Source of the DNA: Confluentibacter lentus
Lineage (GTDB): Bacteria; Bacteroidota; Bacteroidia; Flavobacteriales; Flavobacteriaceae
Assembly: GCF_002806995.1 (NCBI RefSeq)
Contig: NZ_NIHE01000003.1
Location: forward strand, 248,001 to 312,000
Direction: 5' to 3'
Length of the DNA: 64,000 nt
Part shown: piece by piece, positions 44,075-53,060 of the stretch
Layout: every line of letters starts with the position of its first letter
How positions within the stretch are numbered: the stretch's first letter is position 1
Translations under genes and position numbers: made by a program
The notes under the pieces: model-generated
What the model was told of the DNA's origin: nothing
The model's input: the letters and a program-made list of their open reading frames with translations, nothing else
Databases searched by the model: none

Positions 44075-44356
44075 ATGCTACAAACTGCATCTGCAACAGG
44101 GATACTAAGAACATTGTTGATTATTCTATTGATTTATTATGGAGTAAAAATAATAACCCGAATATTTGCGCCATTGCTTTTAAAATATGCAGCTAAGAAG
44201 GCTTCCCAACATTTTGGAGGTACTTACGGTGAGTTTCAAAAACAGCAGCAAAACACTACAAAAAAGGAAGGTGAAGTCACTATAGATAAAATGCCTAACA
44301 CAAAAACTTCAAATAAAGATGTAGGTGAATATGTGGATTACGAAGAAATTGACTAA
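44075..44356 (+). CDS. DUF4834 family protein
   Basis: A 93-residue protein from the ATG at 44075 (MLQTASATGILRT is the usual opening; an ATG 12 codons earlier is less likely). One transmembrane helix (about 8-30) is followed by a conserved KYAAKKASQHFGG segment and a polar, acidic tail with DYEEID at the end. DUF4834 proteins are small, Bacteroidota-specific and uncharacterised, and often precede yfhO-like genes as here (28-base gap). Confidence 0.82.
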   Translation: MLQTASATGILRTLLIILLIYYGVKIITRIFAPLLLKYAAKKASQHFGGTYGEFQKQQQNTTKKEGEVTIDKMPNTKTSNKDVGEYVDYEEID

Positions 44357-44384
44357 TTTTCACAATCAATTTTAATCTGGATTC

Positions 44385-46793
44385 ATGCAATTTTCAATAA
44401 AAAAAATTCTTCCCCATATACTAGTTTTAGTTGGCTTTGTCATTATTTCATTAGCTTATTTTAGTCCGGTTTTATCTGGAAAACAAATCTTTCAAAGTGA
44501 CATCATGCAATATATTGGCATGAGCAAACAACAAAATGATTTTAGAGAAGCAACTGGCGAAGAAACGTATTGGACCAACAGTGCTTTTGGCGGTATGCCA
44601 ACGTACCAATTAGGAGCAAAATATCCACACAACTACATTAAAAGCTTAGATTTAACCCTTCGGTTTTTACCAAGACCAGCTGATTATTTGTTTCTATATT
44701 TAGTAGGTTTTTATGTGCTTTTGTTGGTTTTAAAAGTGGATTATAAATTGGCCGTTTTGGGTTCGTTAGCATTCGGATTTTCAACCTATTTGATCATTAT
44801 TTTGGGTGTTGGTCATAATAGTAAAGCGCATGCCATTGCTTATATGCCGCTGGTGTTGAGCGGTATTATCCTCACGTTTCAAAAAAGATACATTATTGGG
44901 TTTTTGCTCACAACGATTGCCATGGGATTGGAAATCGTAGCAAACCATTTTCAAATGACATACTACTTAATGTTCTTAATACTTATCTTAGGAATCGCTT
45001 ATTTGGTTGATGCTTACAAAAAAAACCTATTGCCACATTATTTTAAATCGGTTGGTATTTTATTAGGCGCTGTTGTTTTAGCGGTTGCATTAAACGCTAC
45101 CAATATTTTGGCTACTCAGGAGTATGTTAAAGAAAGTACTCGTGGTAAAAGTGAGCTTACGATAAATCCAGATGGCACACAAAAAACAGCTTCAACGGGT
45201 TTAGAGAAAGATTATATCACCGAATATAGTTATGGCATTTTGGAAACGTTTAATCTTTTTATTCCAAGATTTATGGGTGGCGGTAACGGAGAAGATGTTG
45301 GAACAGATTCTGCTACTTATGAAGTGTTTAGAAAATTAGGCGCAACCACAAGTCAAGCAGCAGAGGAATCTAAACGAGCACCTATGTATTGGGGAGAACA
45401 ACCTATTGTTGAGGCGCCAGCTTATGTTGGAGCAGTGGTTCTATTTTTATTTGTATTTGCCTTGTTTTTGGTTAAAGGCCGTTTAAAATGGTGGCTTGTT
45501 GGTGGTACAATCTTCTCTTTATTATTGTCTTATGGGAAAAATTTAGGTTTTTTAACAGACTTTTTTATTGATTATGTGCCGCTTTATAATAAGTTTAGGG
45601 CCGTTACTTCCATCCAGGTTATTCTGGAATTGTGTGTTCCTATATTAGCAGTATTCGGACTTGTAAAATTATTTAATGATTTTGATAAGAAAGAGGAAAA
45701 GCTAACAGCATTGAAATATTCTGCAATAATTACCGGTGGATTAGCTATTCTTTTTTTAGCATTTAAATCGTCTTTTGATTTTGCTGGTGTGAATGATGGT
45801 TTTTATCGCCAGAGTTATGGTCAGGAGTTTATTGATGCCGTTAAAGCAGACAGGAAATCCATTTTCACAGCGGATACTTTAAGGACGTTGGTTTTAGTAA
45901 TGCTTTCAGCAGGAACGATTTACTTATTCTTGAAAGATAAACTTAAACAACAGTGGGTTATTATTGCTTTTGGAGCTCTTATTTTATTTGATTTGGCATG
46001 CGTTGATAAACGTTATGTGAATAATGATGATTTTGTTTCGTCCATTCAAGTAAATAAACCGTATCAAGCTAACGAAGCTGATAAAGCCATTTTGAGCGAT
46101 ACCTCTAATTTTAGGGTTTTTGATATTACGTCTTCCGGTGCCAAAGCATCGTATTTCCATAATTCGCTAAATGGATATCATGCCGCTAAATTACAAAGAT
46201 ATCAAGATGTTTTCGATTTTTACATTTCAGCTAATAACATCAATGTGCTTAATATGTTTAACACGAAATATATTATTGCCCAAGATGAACAAGGCAATGT
46301 ATTTCCTTATAACAATCCAGATGCTAATGGTAATGCTTGGTTTATTAAAGATTTTAAATTTGTAGATTCAGCAAATGAGGAAATAAAAGCGTTGGATAGT
46401 TTGGATAATAAAAATGTTGCTGTTATAAATAAGAATGACTTTAAGATAGAAACGTCTAATTTTGAAGTAGATTCAACAGCATCAATTGCTTTATTGGAAC
46501 ACAAGCCAAATTATTTGAAATATAAGTCGGTTAACAAAAACAACGGTTTTGCTGTTTTTTCTGAAGTCTATTATCCTAAAGGATGGAAAACAATTATCAA
46601 TGGAAAAGAAGCGTCTCATATCAGGGTTAATTATGTGTTGCGTGGCATGGAAATTCCAGCGGGAAATCATACCATAGAATTTAAGTTTGAGCCAGAAGTG
46701 GTGCAAACAGGTAGTAGCATTGCTCTAGCGAGTTCTATTTTAGTCGGATTATTATTGCTAGGCGGTTTGTTTTATGAATTCAGGAAAAAATAG
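44385..46793 (+). CDS. YfhO family membrane protein
   Basis: An 802-residue inner-membrane protein with about 12-13 helices and a large periplasmic C-terminal part (about 540-770) ending in a final helix. It opens with HILVLVGFVIISLAYFSPVL and carries YWTNSAFGGMPTYQLGAKYP, a typical YfhO/GT-C-like extracytoplasmic loop. YfhO proteins in Gram-positives help add glucose to cell-wall polymers; in Bacteroidota the role is unproved. Its neighbours, a glycosyltransferase and a flippase, fit an envelope glycan job. Confidence 0.88.
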   Translation: MQFSIKKILPHILVLVGFVIISLAYFSPVLSGKQIFQSDIMQYIGMSKQQNDFREATGEETYWTNSAFGGMPTYQLGAKYPHNYIKSLDLTLRFLPRPADYLFLYLVGFYVLLLVLKVDYKLAVLGSLAFGFSTYLIIILGVGHNSKAHAIAYMPLVLSGIILTFQKRYIIGFLLTTIAMGLEIVANHFQMTYYLMFLILILGIAYLVDAYKKNLLPHYFKSVGILLGAVVLAVALNATNILATQEYVKESTRGKSELTINPDGTQKTASTGLEKDYITEYSYGILETFNLFIPRFMGGGNGEDVGTDSATYEVFRKLGATTSQAAEESKRAPMYWGEQPIVEAPAYVGAVVLFLFVFALFLVKGRLKWWLVGGTIFSLLLSYGKNLGFLTDFFIDYVPLYNKFRAVTSIQVILELCVPILAVFGLVKLFNDFDKKEEKLTALKYSAIITGGLAILFLAFKSSFDFAGVNDGFYRQSYGQEFIDAVKADRKSIFTADTLRTLVLVMLSAGTIYLFLKDKLKQQWVIIAFGALILFDLACVDKRYVNNDDFVSSIQVNKPYQANEADKAILSDTSNFRVFDITSSGAKASYFHNSLNGYHAAKLQRYQDVFDFYISANNINVLNMFNTKYIIAQDEQGNVFPYNNPDANGNAWFIKDFKFVDSANEEIKALDSLDNKNVAVINKNDFKIETSNFEVDSTASIALLEHKPNYLKYKSVNKNNGFAVFSEVYYPKGWKTIINGKEASHIRVNYVLRGMEIPAGNHTIEFKFEPEVVQTGSSIALASSILVGLLLLGGLFYEFRKK

Positions 46794-46796
46794 ATT

Positions 46797-46870
46797 CTCA
46801 TTCCTGAGAAGGCAGGAATTTAAAATATTAAGATGAAATTATGGTAATAGATTCTGCATATGCAGGGATG
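46797..46870 (+). repeat. REP-like palindromic repeat between yfhO and glycosyltransferase
   Basis: Palindromic hairpin ATTCCTG-AGAAGG-CAGGAAT at 46800-46819, sharing CCTGAGAAGGC(A/T)GGAAT with the site after rny. A second small palindrome, TCTGCATATGCAGG at 46853-46866, follows, so the intergenic space holds two hairpins. Paired short palindromes of this kind are typical of REP elements. Confidence 0.55.
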
Positions 46871-46875
46871 GAAAA

Positions 46876-48165
46876 ATGGAAAAAAAGAAGGTTTTAATCA
46901 TCACCTATTACTGGCCACCAGCAGGAGGTCCAGGAGTGCAGCGCTGGTTAAAATTTGTCAAGTATTTACCTGATTTTAATATTGAACCCATAGTATATAT
47001 TCCTGAAAATCCTAATTACCCCATAATAGACAAGAGTTTAAATTCTGAAGTTGCTGAAAGCTTAACTATTATTAAACAACCTATTAAAGAACCTTATAAG
47101 TTTGCTAGTTTATTCTCGAAAAAAGTATCAAGTTCCATCAGTAAAGGCATTATACCCATTCAAAAAAAGCAAAGTTTCATTCAGAAATTATTGATTTATA
47201 TAAGAGGCAATTTTTTTATTCCTGATTCTAGAATTGGATGGGTTAAACCTTCGGTTCGATTTCTTTCAGATTATATTTCAAAGAATAATATTGAAACCAT
47301 CATCACCACAGGGCCGCCACACAGTTTGCACTTAATTGGCTTAAAACTGAGAGAAAGACTAGGGGTAGAGTGGCTGGCGGATTTTAGAGATCCGTGGACA
47401 ACCATTGGTTATCATAAAAAATTAAAGCTCACTAAAGCTTCAAAAGAAAAACATAAGGTTTTGGAAAAACAAGTTTTAAATAGTGCCGATAAAATAATCG
47501 TGACCAGTTATATCACTAAAACAGAATTTGAAACGATTACCAATAGACCAATTTCTGTCATTACCAATGGTTATGATATTGAAAAGGTGAGTGAAGTTTC
47601 ATTGGATACTAAATTTACGCTATCACATATTGGTTCGTTATTGTCGGAAAGAAATCCTGAAATTTTGTGGCAAGTTCTGTGCGAATTGATTGAAGAATTA
47701 GATGGATTTAAAGAAGATTTTCAGTTGAATTTCATCGGTTTTGTAAGTGATAATATCATGGAATCTTTGGGAAAATATCATTTAACAAATCATGTAAATA
47801 ATATAGGTTACATTTCGCATAATAAGGCTGTTATGTTTCAAAAAAAATCTCAAGTATTATTGTTGATTGAAATAAATTCAGAGGATACCAGATGCATCAT
47901 CCCAGGTAAATTATTTGAATATATGGTTTCCAACCGGCCTATTATCTCTATAGGCCCAAAGGGTTCAGATGTCGAAAAAATAATTAAGGAAACCAACACA
48001 GGAAACTACTTTTGTTATGATGATTATGATTTATTGAAATCAACCTTAACGAATCATTATAAGTCTTTTAAAAATAGCACATTACAATCCCATGCTATCG
48101 GATTGCAAAAATACAGTAGAAAAAATTTAACCAAACAGTTAGTAGACCTACTAATAAAGCAATAA
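46876..48165 (+). CDS. Glycosyltransferase, GT4-like
   Basis: A 429-residue cytoplasmic enzyme with a GT-B fold. The N-terminal domain opens with VLIITYYWPPAGGPGVQRW, shared by many Bacteroidota GT4-type proteins, and has TTGPPHSLHLIGLKLRERLG and DFRDPW. The C-terminal nucleotide-sugar domain contains ITNGYDIEKV, a SHIGSLLSERNPE loop and a late CIIPGKLFEYMVSNRPI segment with the conserved Glu. It probably adds a sugar to a surface polysaccharide or glycolipid. Followed by the flippase after 9 bases. Confidence 0.88.
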   Translation: MEKKKVLIITYYWPPAGGPGVQRWLKFVKYLPDFNIEPIVYIPENPNYPIIDKSLNSEVAESLTIIKQPIKEPYKFASLFSKKVSSSISKGIIPIQKKQSFIQKLLIYIRGNFFIPDSRIGWVKPSVRFLSDYISKNNIETIITTGPPHSLHLIGLKLRERLGVEWLADFRDPWTTIGYHKKLKLTKASKEKHKVLEKQVLNSADKIIVTSYITKTEFETITNRPISVITNGYDIEKVSEVSLDTKFTLSHIGSLLSERNPEILWQVLCELIEELDGFKEDFQLNFIGFVSDNIMESLGKYHLTNHVNNIGYISHNKAVMFQKKSQVLLLIEINSEDTRCIIPGKLFEYMVSNRPIISIGPKGSDVEKIIKETNTGNYFCYDDYDLLKSTLTNHYKSFKNSTLQSHAIGLQKYSRKNLTKQLVDLLIKQ

Positions 48166-48174
48166 AATTTTAAG

Positions 48175-49635
48175 ATGGGAACTATTGTTTCACAATCCAT
48201 TAAAAACACTTTAACAACGTATTTAGGTTTTGTGATTGGCGGAATAAATGTGCTTTTTTTATTCACTAATTTTATGAGTGACACCTATTTTGGACTTGTA
48301 ACTTTCATTTTTTCTACAGCCAATATCATGATGCCTCTTATGGCGTTTGGCGCTCACAATACCATGATTAAGTTTTATTCTTCATATAAAACAAGACAAT
48401 CTCAAAACAGTTTTTTATTATTTATGCTGATTTTGCCATTGTTTATGGTTTTTTCAGTTGGGCTTTTATGCCATTTATTTTATAATTCCATAAATGGCTG
48501 GCTTACAGAAACCAATGTTATTATTGGAGATTATATTTGGCTAATTTATATTTCGGCTGTTGCATTTGCCTATTTCGAAGTGTTTTATGCTTGGAGTAAA
48601 GTACATATGCAAAGTGTTTTTGGCAATTTTATGAAGGAACTGTTCCATAGGGTGGGCACCACATTATTATTGCTTTTATTGTATTTTAAATATATAAACG
48701 TAGAAGAATTTATTCACGCCGTTGTTGGAGTGTATATAATAAGGGTTTTTATTATGATGATTTATGCGTTCAATATTAAGTTACCGGTTTTAAGACTTAT
48801 TAGATTTAAAGGCACTGGAGCCATACTAAAATATACGTCTTTAATTGTGATTGTTGGTTCTGTGGCAAACGTAATTTTGGAAGTGGATAAGTTTATGCTG
48901 GGTTATTATATAAACATTGAAAATGTGGCGTATTATGGTGTTGCAATCTATATAGCGAGTGTTATCGGTGTGCCTTTGTTAGCTATGGAACAAATAGTAA
49001 ACCCAATTACTGCCAAGCTTTTAAATGATAAGAATACTGAAGAATTAGAAAGTTTATATAAAAAAAGCTCTTTAAGTTTATTTGTTGTAAGCGGATTGAT
49101 TTTCTTATTAATCGTTTTAAATATAAATGAGCTGTATCAATTAATTCCCGAAAAATATAATGGAGGTTTATTGATAGTCATTCTTATAAGTATTTCTAAG
49201 CTTTCAGATAATTTATTGGGAAATAATAACGCCATTATTTTTAATAGTGATTATTATTTTATGGCGTTATTATTAGGTGTTTTTTTGATGGTATCTATGG
49301 TATTTTTAAATGTGATTTTCATACCAAAATATGGTATTGAAGGGGCTGCTTATGCTACTTTTATAGCTGTTTTAGTGTATAATATTTCAAAAATATGTTT
49401 TGTGAGTTATTCGTTTAAAATGATGCCTTTTACAATTAACACAATAAAAGTATTTGTGCTAATATCAATATGTTTTGGGGTATTTTATTTTTGGGATTTT
49501 CCATTTCATCCTATTGTCAATATAGGATTAAAGTCTGTTATGGCATGTTTTACATACGTATATTTCGTGTATAACTTTAATTTATCTAGCGATGTATCTT
49601 TATTTGTAAACAAGATATTTGGTTACTTGAAATAA
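48175..49635 (+). CDS. Polysaccharide flippase (Wzx/MATE-like)
   Basis: A 486-residue integral membrane protein with about 14 helices of the polysaccharide transporter (MVF/MOP) superfamily. It begins with SQSIKNTLTTYLGFVIGGIN, the usual first helix of such proteins. It moves lipid-linked glycans across the inner membrane. With the preceding glycosyltransferase it forms a two-gene unit; no polymerase or full sugar cluster adjoins, so this may be a small glycan or a piece of a scattered pathway. Confidence 0.88.
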   Translation: MGTIVSQSIKNTLTTYLGFVIGGINVLFLFTNFMSDTYFGLVTFIFSTANIMMPLMAFGAHNTMIKFYSSYKTRQSQNSFLLFMLILPLFMVFSVGLLCHLFYNSINGWLTETNVIIGDYIWLIYISAVAFAYFEVFYAWSKVHMQSVFGNFMKELFHRVGTTLLLLLLYFKYINVEEFIHAVVGVYIIRVFIMMIYAFNIKLPVLRLIRFKGTGAILKYTSLIVIVGSVANVILEVDKFMLGYYINIENVAYYGVAIYIASVIGVPLLAMEQIVNPITAKLLNDKNTEELESLYKKSSLSLFVVSGLIFLLIVLNINELYQLIPEKYNGGLLIVILISISKLSDNLLGNNNAIIFNSDYYFMALLLGVFLMVSMVFLNVIFIPKYGIEGAAYATFIAVLVYNISKICFVSYSFKMMPFTINTIKVFVLISICFGVFYFWDFPFHPIVNIGLKSVMACFTYVYFVYNFNLSSDVSLFVNKIFGYLK

Positions 49636-49640
49636 AAGAG

Positions 49641-49686
49641 AAAACCCCACGAATTTTGCTTTGAGGCAAACATATCGCAGGGCTTT
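49641..49686 (-). terminator. Terminator of the Asn/Ser/Arg-rich protein gene
   Basis: In minus-strand RNA, 49675-49686 pairs with 49641-49652 over 12 positions (3 G-U), with an inner TTTGC/GCAAA stem, followed by a U-rich tail. On the plus strand the G-U pairs become mismatches, so it acts on the minus strand. Confidence 0.6.
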
Positions 49687-49707
49687 CCAACTAACCAACC
49701 AAAATCT

Positions 49708-50958
49708 TTATTGTCTTCTATTAGTATTAGACTGTTTATTATTGTTACCGGAATTACCTCTATTTTCCATAACTCTAGATGAACTTTGAGTTTGTCTAGA
49801 AGGCGCTTGTTGCACGTTTCTAGAGGAACTATTTTGAGTCGATCTAGAAGTTACCTGTGGGGTACTTCTGTTATTATTGCTTTTCTCTGAATATATACGA
49901 GTGTTTGAACTTTCTGGTTTACGATTGTATGAATTATTTTTATTATTTCCTGAATTTTCTATCCTCGAATCATTAACATTAGGAGTCGTTCTCCTATTAA
50001 CGGACTCACTAGTTCTATTATTGTTAGTTACTTCTGCATTATTTCTAGAAGTACTATTGTTATCTCTCTTGAAATTGTTATTAGCTACTTCTCCGTTATT
50101 TCTAGAAGCATTATTATTATCTCTTCTAGAATAATTATTGTTTGAAGTTTCTGTTCTCATTTGAGAAGAATTTCTGTTGAAATTAGAATTGTTTCTAGTA
50201 TTACTTTGAGACATTCTACTGTCATCATAATCCCTTCTTGAATTTCTGTTTATTTCAGTAATATTCTTAGAACTTCTATTAGCAGTAGCGTAATTTCTGT
50301 TTCTGCTTATTACATCACCACGCCTACTATAAATGGCTGTTCTTGGTCTATAATTGTTATAAAATGGTCTTGTATATACGTAACGAACAGGGTTGTAATA
50401 CTGTCTGTAAGGCCTGTTGTAAACTACACAGTAATCGTATGCAGGAATACTATAGTAACGATGCCAAGGTCTATAAACATAATGCCTGTTATACACATTA
50501 ATAAAACCTGTAAAGTGTGTAAATACATTGAAATTATTATAGTAAACATGTAAGCCTCCTACACGAGATACATAGCCATTATTGTTATAATGAATATTTA
50601 CGTTACCCGCTTGAGAAATTCGTCCGTAATAATCATAGTAAATAGGTGTATTCTCTATTTGGATAATAGCGCCGTACTCATCGTATTGCAAATAAGCATT
50701 ATAATCATAACCAGAGTTAAAACTGATGTTTATATTTGGCGAACCAATAGATACGTTTAAGTTATTACCACGTAAAATATTAAAATCAAATTGTCCATCA
50801 GGGAACACGGAAAATTCTATACCATTCTCAACAAATATGAAAGAGTTACTATAACCTCTATTGTAAATAGTTGAGTTGTTTTCTGTATTGGTTGTGGCTG
50901 CATTAGAAGTAAATCCAACAAGGACGATACCAGCTAATAAGAATATAAACTTTTTCAT
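49708..50958 (-). CDS. Exported protein with Asn/Ser/Arg-rich low-complexity C-terminus
   Basis: 416 residues from the ATG at 50956-50958, which begins a signal peptide (MKKFIFLLAGIVLVGFTSNA); the longer frame adds 36 unlikely residues. The N-terminal part (about 25-190) is rich in Tyr, Asn and beta-forming repeats (YYDYYGRISQAGNVNIHYNN). The rest is low complexity with a tandem near-duplicate of about 22 residues (RDNNNASRNNGEV and RDNNSTSRNNAEV). The basic, polar tail may stick to polymers or nucleic acid. No function known. A leucine-rich frame on the other strand here is an artefact. Confidence 0.8.
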   Translation of the reverse strand: MKKFIFLLAGIVLVGFTSNAATTNTENNSTIYNRGYSNSFIFVENGIEFSVFPDGQFDFNILRGNNLNVSIGSPNINISFNSGYDYNAYLQYDEYGAIIQIENTPIYYDYYGRISQAGNVNIHYNNNGYVSRVGGLHVYYNNFNVFTHFTGFINVYNRHYVYRPWHRYYSIPAYDYCVVYNRPYRQYYNPVRYVYTRPFYNNYRPRTAIYSRRGDVISRNRNYATANRSSKNITEINRNSRRDYDDSRMSQSNTRNNSNFNRNSSQMRTETSNNNYSRRDNNNASRNNGEVANNNFKRDNNSTSRNNAEVTNNNRTSESVNRRTTPNVNDSRIENSGNNKNNSYNRKPESSNTRIYSEKSNNNRSTPQVTSRSTQNSSSRNVQQAPSRQTQSSSRVMENRGNSGNNNKQSNTNRRQ

Positions 50959-51131
50959 AATTGTAAGTATTAATTGTGATACAGTTTTCTGTTTACAAAC
51001 AGCGTGCCAAAAAACACAATAATATTTAAGTGATTGATATTCAGTAAAAATATTATTATTGTTCAATTATAGAATTAGTATTAAGTAATAAAATAATAAA
51101 ATACTTGAACTGGCTCAACATACAAAAGATG

Positions 51132-51139
51132 TAACTTTG
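51132..51139 (+). promoter_or_regulatory. Candidate -7 element of the antiporter gene
   Basis: TAACTTTG matches TAnnTTTG, 25 bases before the TTG start at 51165. Confidence 0.5.
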
Positions 51140-51164
51140 CATATGGATATATTAAAGAAAGACA

Positions 51165-52622
51165 TTGAATTTAACGATTGAAAACATACTATTAGTTGGC
51201 TCATTATTACTTTTTGTGAGTATCATAGTGGGTAAAACTTCTTATGAATTTGGTGTTCCTACATTATTGCTTTTCTTGGCCATTGGAATGTTGGCAGGCT
51301 CTGACGGTATTGGTGGAATTCATTTTGACGACCCTAAAATCGCTCAATTTATTGGAATCGTTGCTCTTAACTTTATTTTATTTTCTGGTGGGCTAGATAC
51401 TAACTGGAAATCAGTAAAGCCTATTCTTAGGGAAGGCATTGCACTTTCTACTCTAGGTGTTTTCCTAACAGCAATCTCTCTCGGCACTTTTGTTTGGTTA
51501 ATTACCGATTTCACCATTTATGAAAGTATGCTATTGGGGTCAATTGTTTCTTCAACAGATGCTGCAGCGGTATTCTCAATTTTACGATCAAAAAGCCTCG
51601 CTCTCAAAACAAACCTGAGACCTACTTTAGAATTGGAAAGTGGAAGTAACGATCCCATGGCGTATGTCCTTACCATTGCATTCTTGACTTTGGTTATTAA
51701 CCAAAACCAAAGTATATTTTCTATTGTTCCTTTGTTTTTACAGCAAATGATTTTTGGGGGGATTGCAGGTTTGGCTTTTGGCAAAATCAGTAAGTTCATC
51801 ATAAATAAAATTAAACTGGATTTTGAAGGTCTTTATCCAGCCCTTGTAATAGCTTTAATGTTTATTACATTTTCTGCGACCGATTTTTTTGGTGGTAATG
51901 GGTTTCTTGCCATATATATTTGTGCGGTGTATTTAGGAAACCAGGATTTAATACACAAAAAAACAATTTTAAAAATGTATGATGGCCTAGCTTGGCTTAT
52001 GCAAATAGTTCTGTTTCTCACTTTAGGGCTACTTGTTTTTCCTTCCGAAGTTTATCCATATATGGGTATTGGTTTGCTGATATCCTTATTCTTAATCATT
52101 ATTGCTCGACCATTAAGTGTTTTTATAAGCTTAATTTTCTTTAAGATGAAATTAAGAAGGCGTTTTTATATTTCTTGGGTAGGTTTGCGTGGTGCTGTCC
52201 CCATTGTGTTTGCTACATATCCATTACTGGCGGGAATCGAAAAAGCTAATATCATATTCAACATTGTATTTTTTATTTCTGTTACCTCGGTTCTTATTCA
52301 AGGCACAACGTTATCTATTGTTGCCAAATGGTTACACGTTGCATTACCAGAAAAAGTGAAACCAATTTCAGAGACAGAGAAATTTATATTAGATATTCCA
52401 AAGTCTTCAATGAAGGAATTCGAAATATTGAATGATTCTTTTGCAGTAAATAGAAGAATTGTTGATTTAAACTTTCCTAAATCCGCTTTTATTATTATGA
52501 TAAAAAGACGCGGGGAGTATATTAGGCCAGGAGGATCTACATTAATTGAGGCTCATGATACGTTAATGGTTATTGCGGACAATCAAGAAGATTTCTTAAG
52601 TGTAGGCAACTGCCTGAGTTAA
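51165..52622 (+). CDS. Potassium/proton antiporter (CPA1, CvrA/NhaP2 type)
   Basis: 485 residues from a TTG start (NLTIENILLVGSLLL is the family opening). About 12-13 membrane helices (1-390) form a CPA1 exchanger; SSTDAAAVFSILR and ELESGSNDPMAYVL are the ion-binding helix regions with the conserved ND pair. The C-terminus (about 400-485) is a TrkA-C-like regulatory domain (DLNFPKSAFIIMIKRRGEYIRPGG in part). It exports K+ or Na+ in exchange for protons at the inner membrane. Confidence 0.9.
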   Translation: MNLTIENILLVGSLLLFVSIIVGKTSYEFGVPTLLLFLAIGMLAGSDGIGGIHFDDPKIAQFIGIVALNFILFSGGLDTNWKSVKPILREGIALSTLGVFLTAISLGTFVWLITDFTIYESMLLGSIVSSTDAAAVFSILRSKSLALKTNLRPTLELESGSNDPMAYVLTIAFLTLVINQNQSIFSIVPLFLQQMIFGGIAGLAFGKISKFIINKIKLDFEGLYPALVIALMFITFSATDFFGGNGFLAIYICAVYLGNQDLIHKKTILKMYDGLAWLMQIVLFLTLGLLVFPSEVYPYMGIGLLISLFLIIIARPLSVFISLIFFKMKLRRRFYISWVGLRGAVPIVFATYPLLAGIEKANIIFNIVFFISVTSVLIQGTTLSIVAKWLHVALPEKVKPISETEKFILDIPKSSMKEFEILNDSFAVNRRIVDLNFPKSAFIIMIKRRGEYIRPGGSTLIEAHDTLMVIADNQEDFLSVGNCLS

Positions 52623-53060
52623 ATAGCTGTATAATATAGCCATTGTGTTACATTGAATTGTTTTGAAATGATATTTCAACTGCTTCAAGGCATGTATAAA
52701 TTCAAAATGTTCCTGTTCAGGCTTTTTCCAAAGTCGTAGCATAGACTACCTAATATTTATTCATTTATCCATACTATGCAAGCATAACATGTGTTTTGTG
52801 ATAAAAACATCTAATATGGCTTGATTTTTTTTTAAAATAATGTTTTTTCAAAAATTAAAAAACACCTTATAAATACTCATAATTCAAGCTGTATATTATC
52901 AATATTAAGTGTACAGTGCTGAAAAACAAATAATTATATGTAAAAATAATTTATTTTTATATTAAAAAGTAAGAGATTACTCTTATATTTGAGAAAGCCA
53001 TATTATTTTTAACATATTTTTATTAATAACGTTTTTTATTAACTTTAAAATTACATTTTT
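52623..53060. other. Intergenic region, 438 bases
   Basis: Very AT-rich. A -7 match (TATATTTG, 52984-52991) lies about 70 bases before the SMP-30 lipoprotein gene and may be its promoter. A 23-codon frame at 52668-52739 has no support. I see no RNA gene, terminator-grade hairpin or repeat; several oligo-A and oligo-T runs could give intrinsic curvature. Confidence 0.5.

Noticed and set aside
49877-50134. Leucine-rich 85-residue frame that looks like a repeat protein
   Set aside because: It is the reverse frame of the Asn/Ser/Arg-rich repeats and reflects their codon bias.
50020-50150. Short repeated DNA units that might suggest a CRISPR array
   Set aside because: The repeats are in-frame coding repeats of differing sequence with no constant spacer length.
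51143-51181. 12-codon upstream frame at the antiporter start (MDILKKDIEFND)
   Set aside because: It overlaps the gene start out of frame but has no attenuator hairpin, so a leader peptide is not supported.
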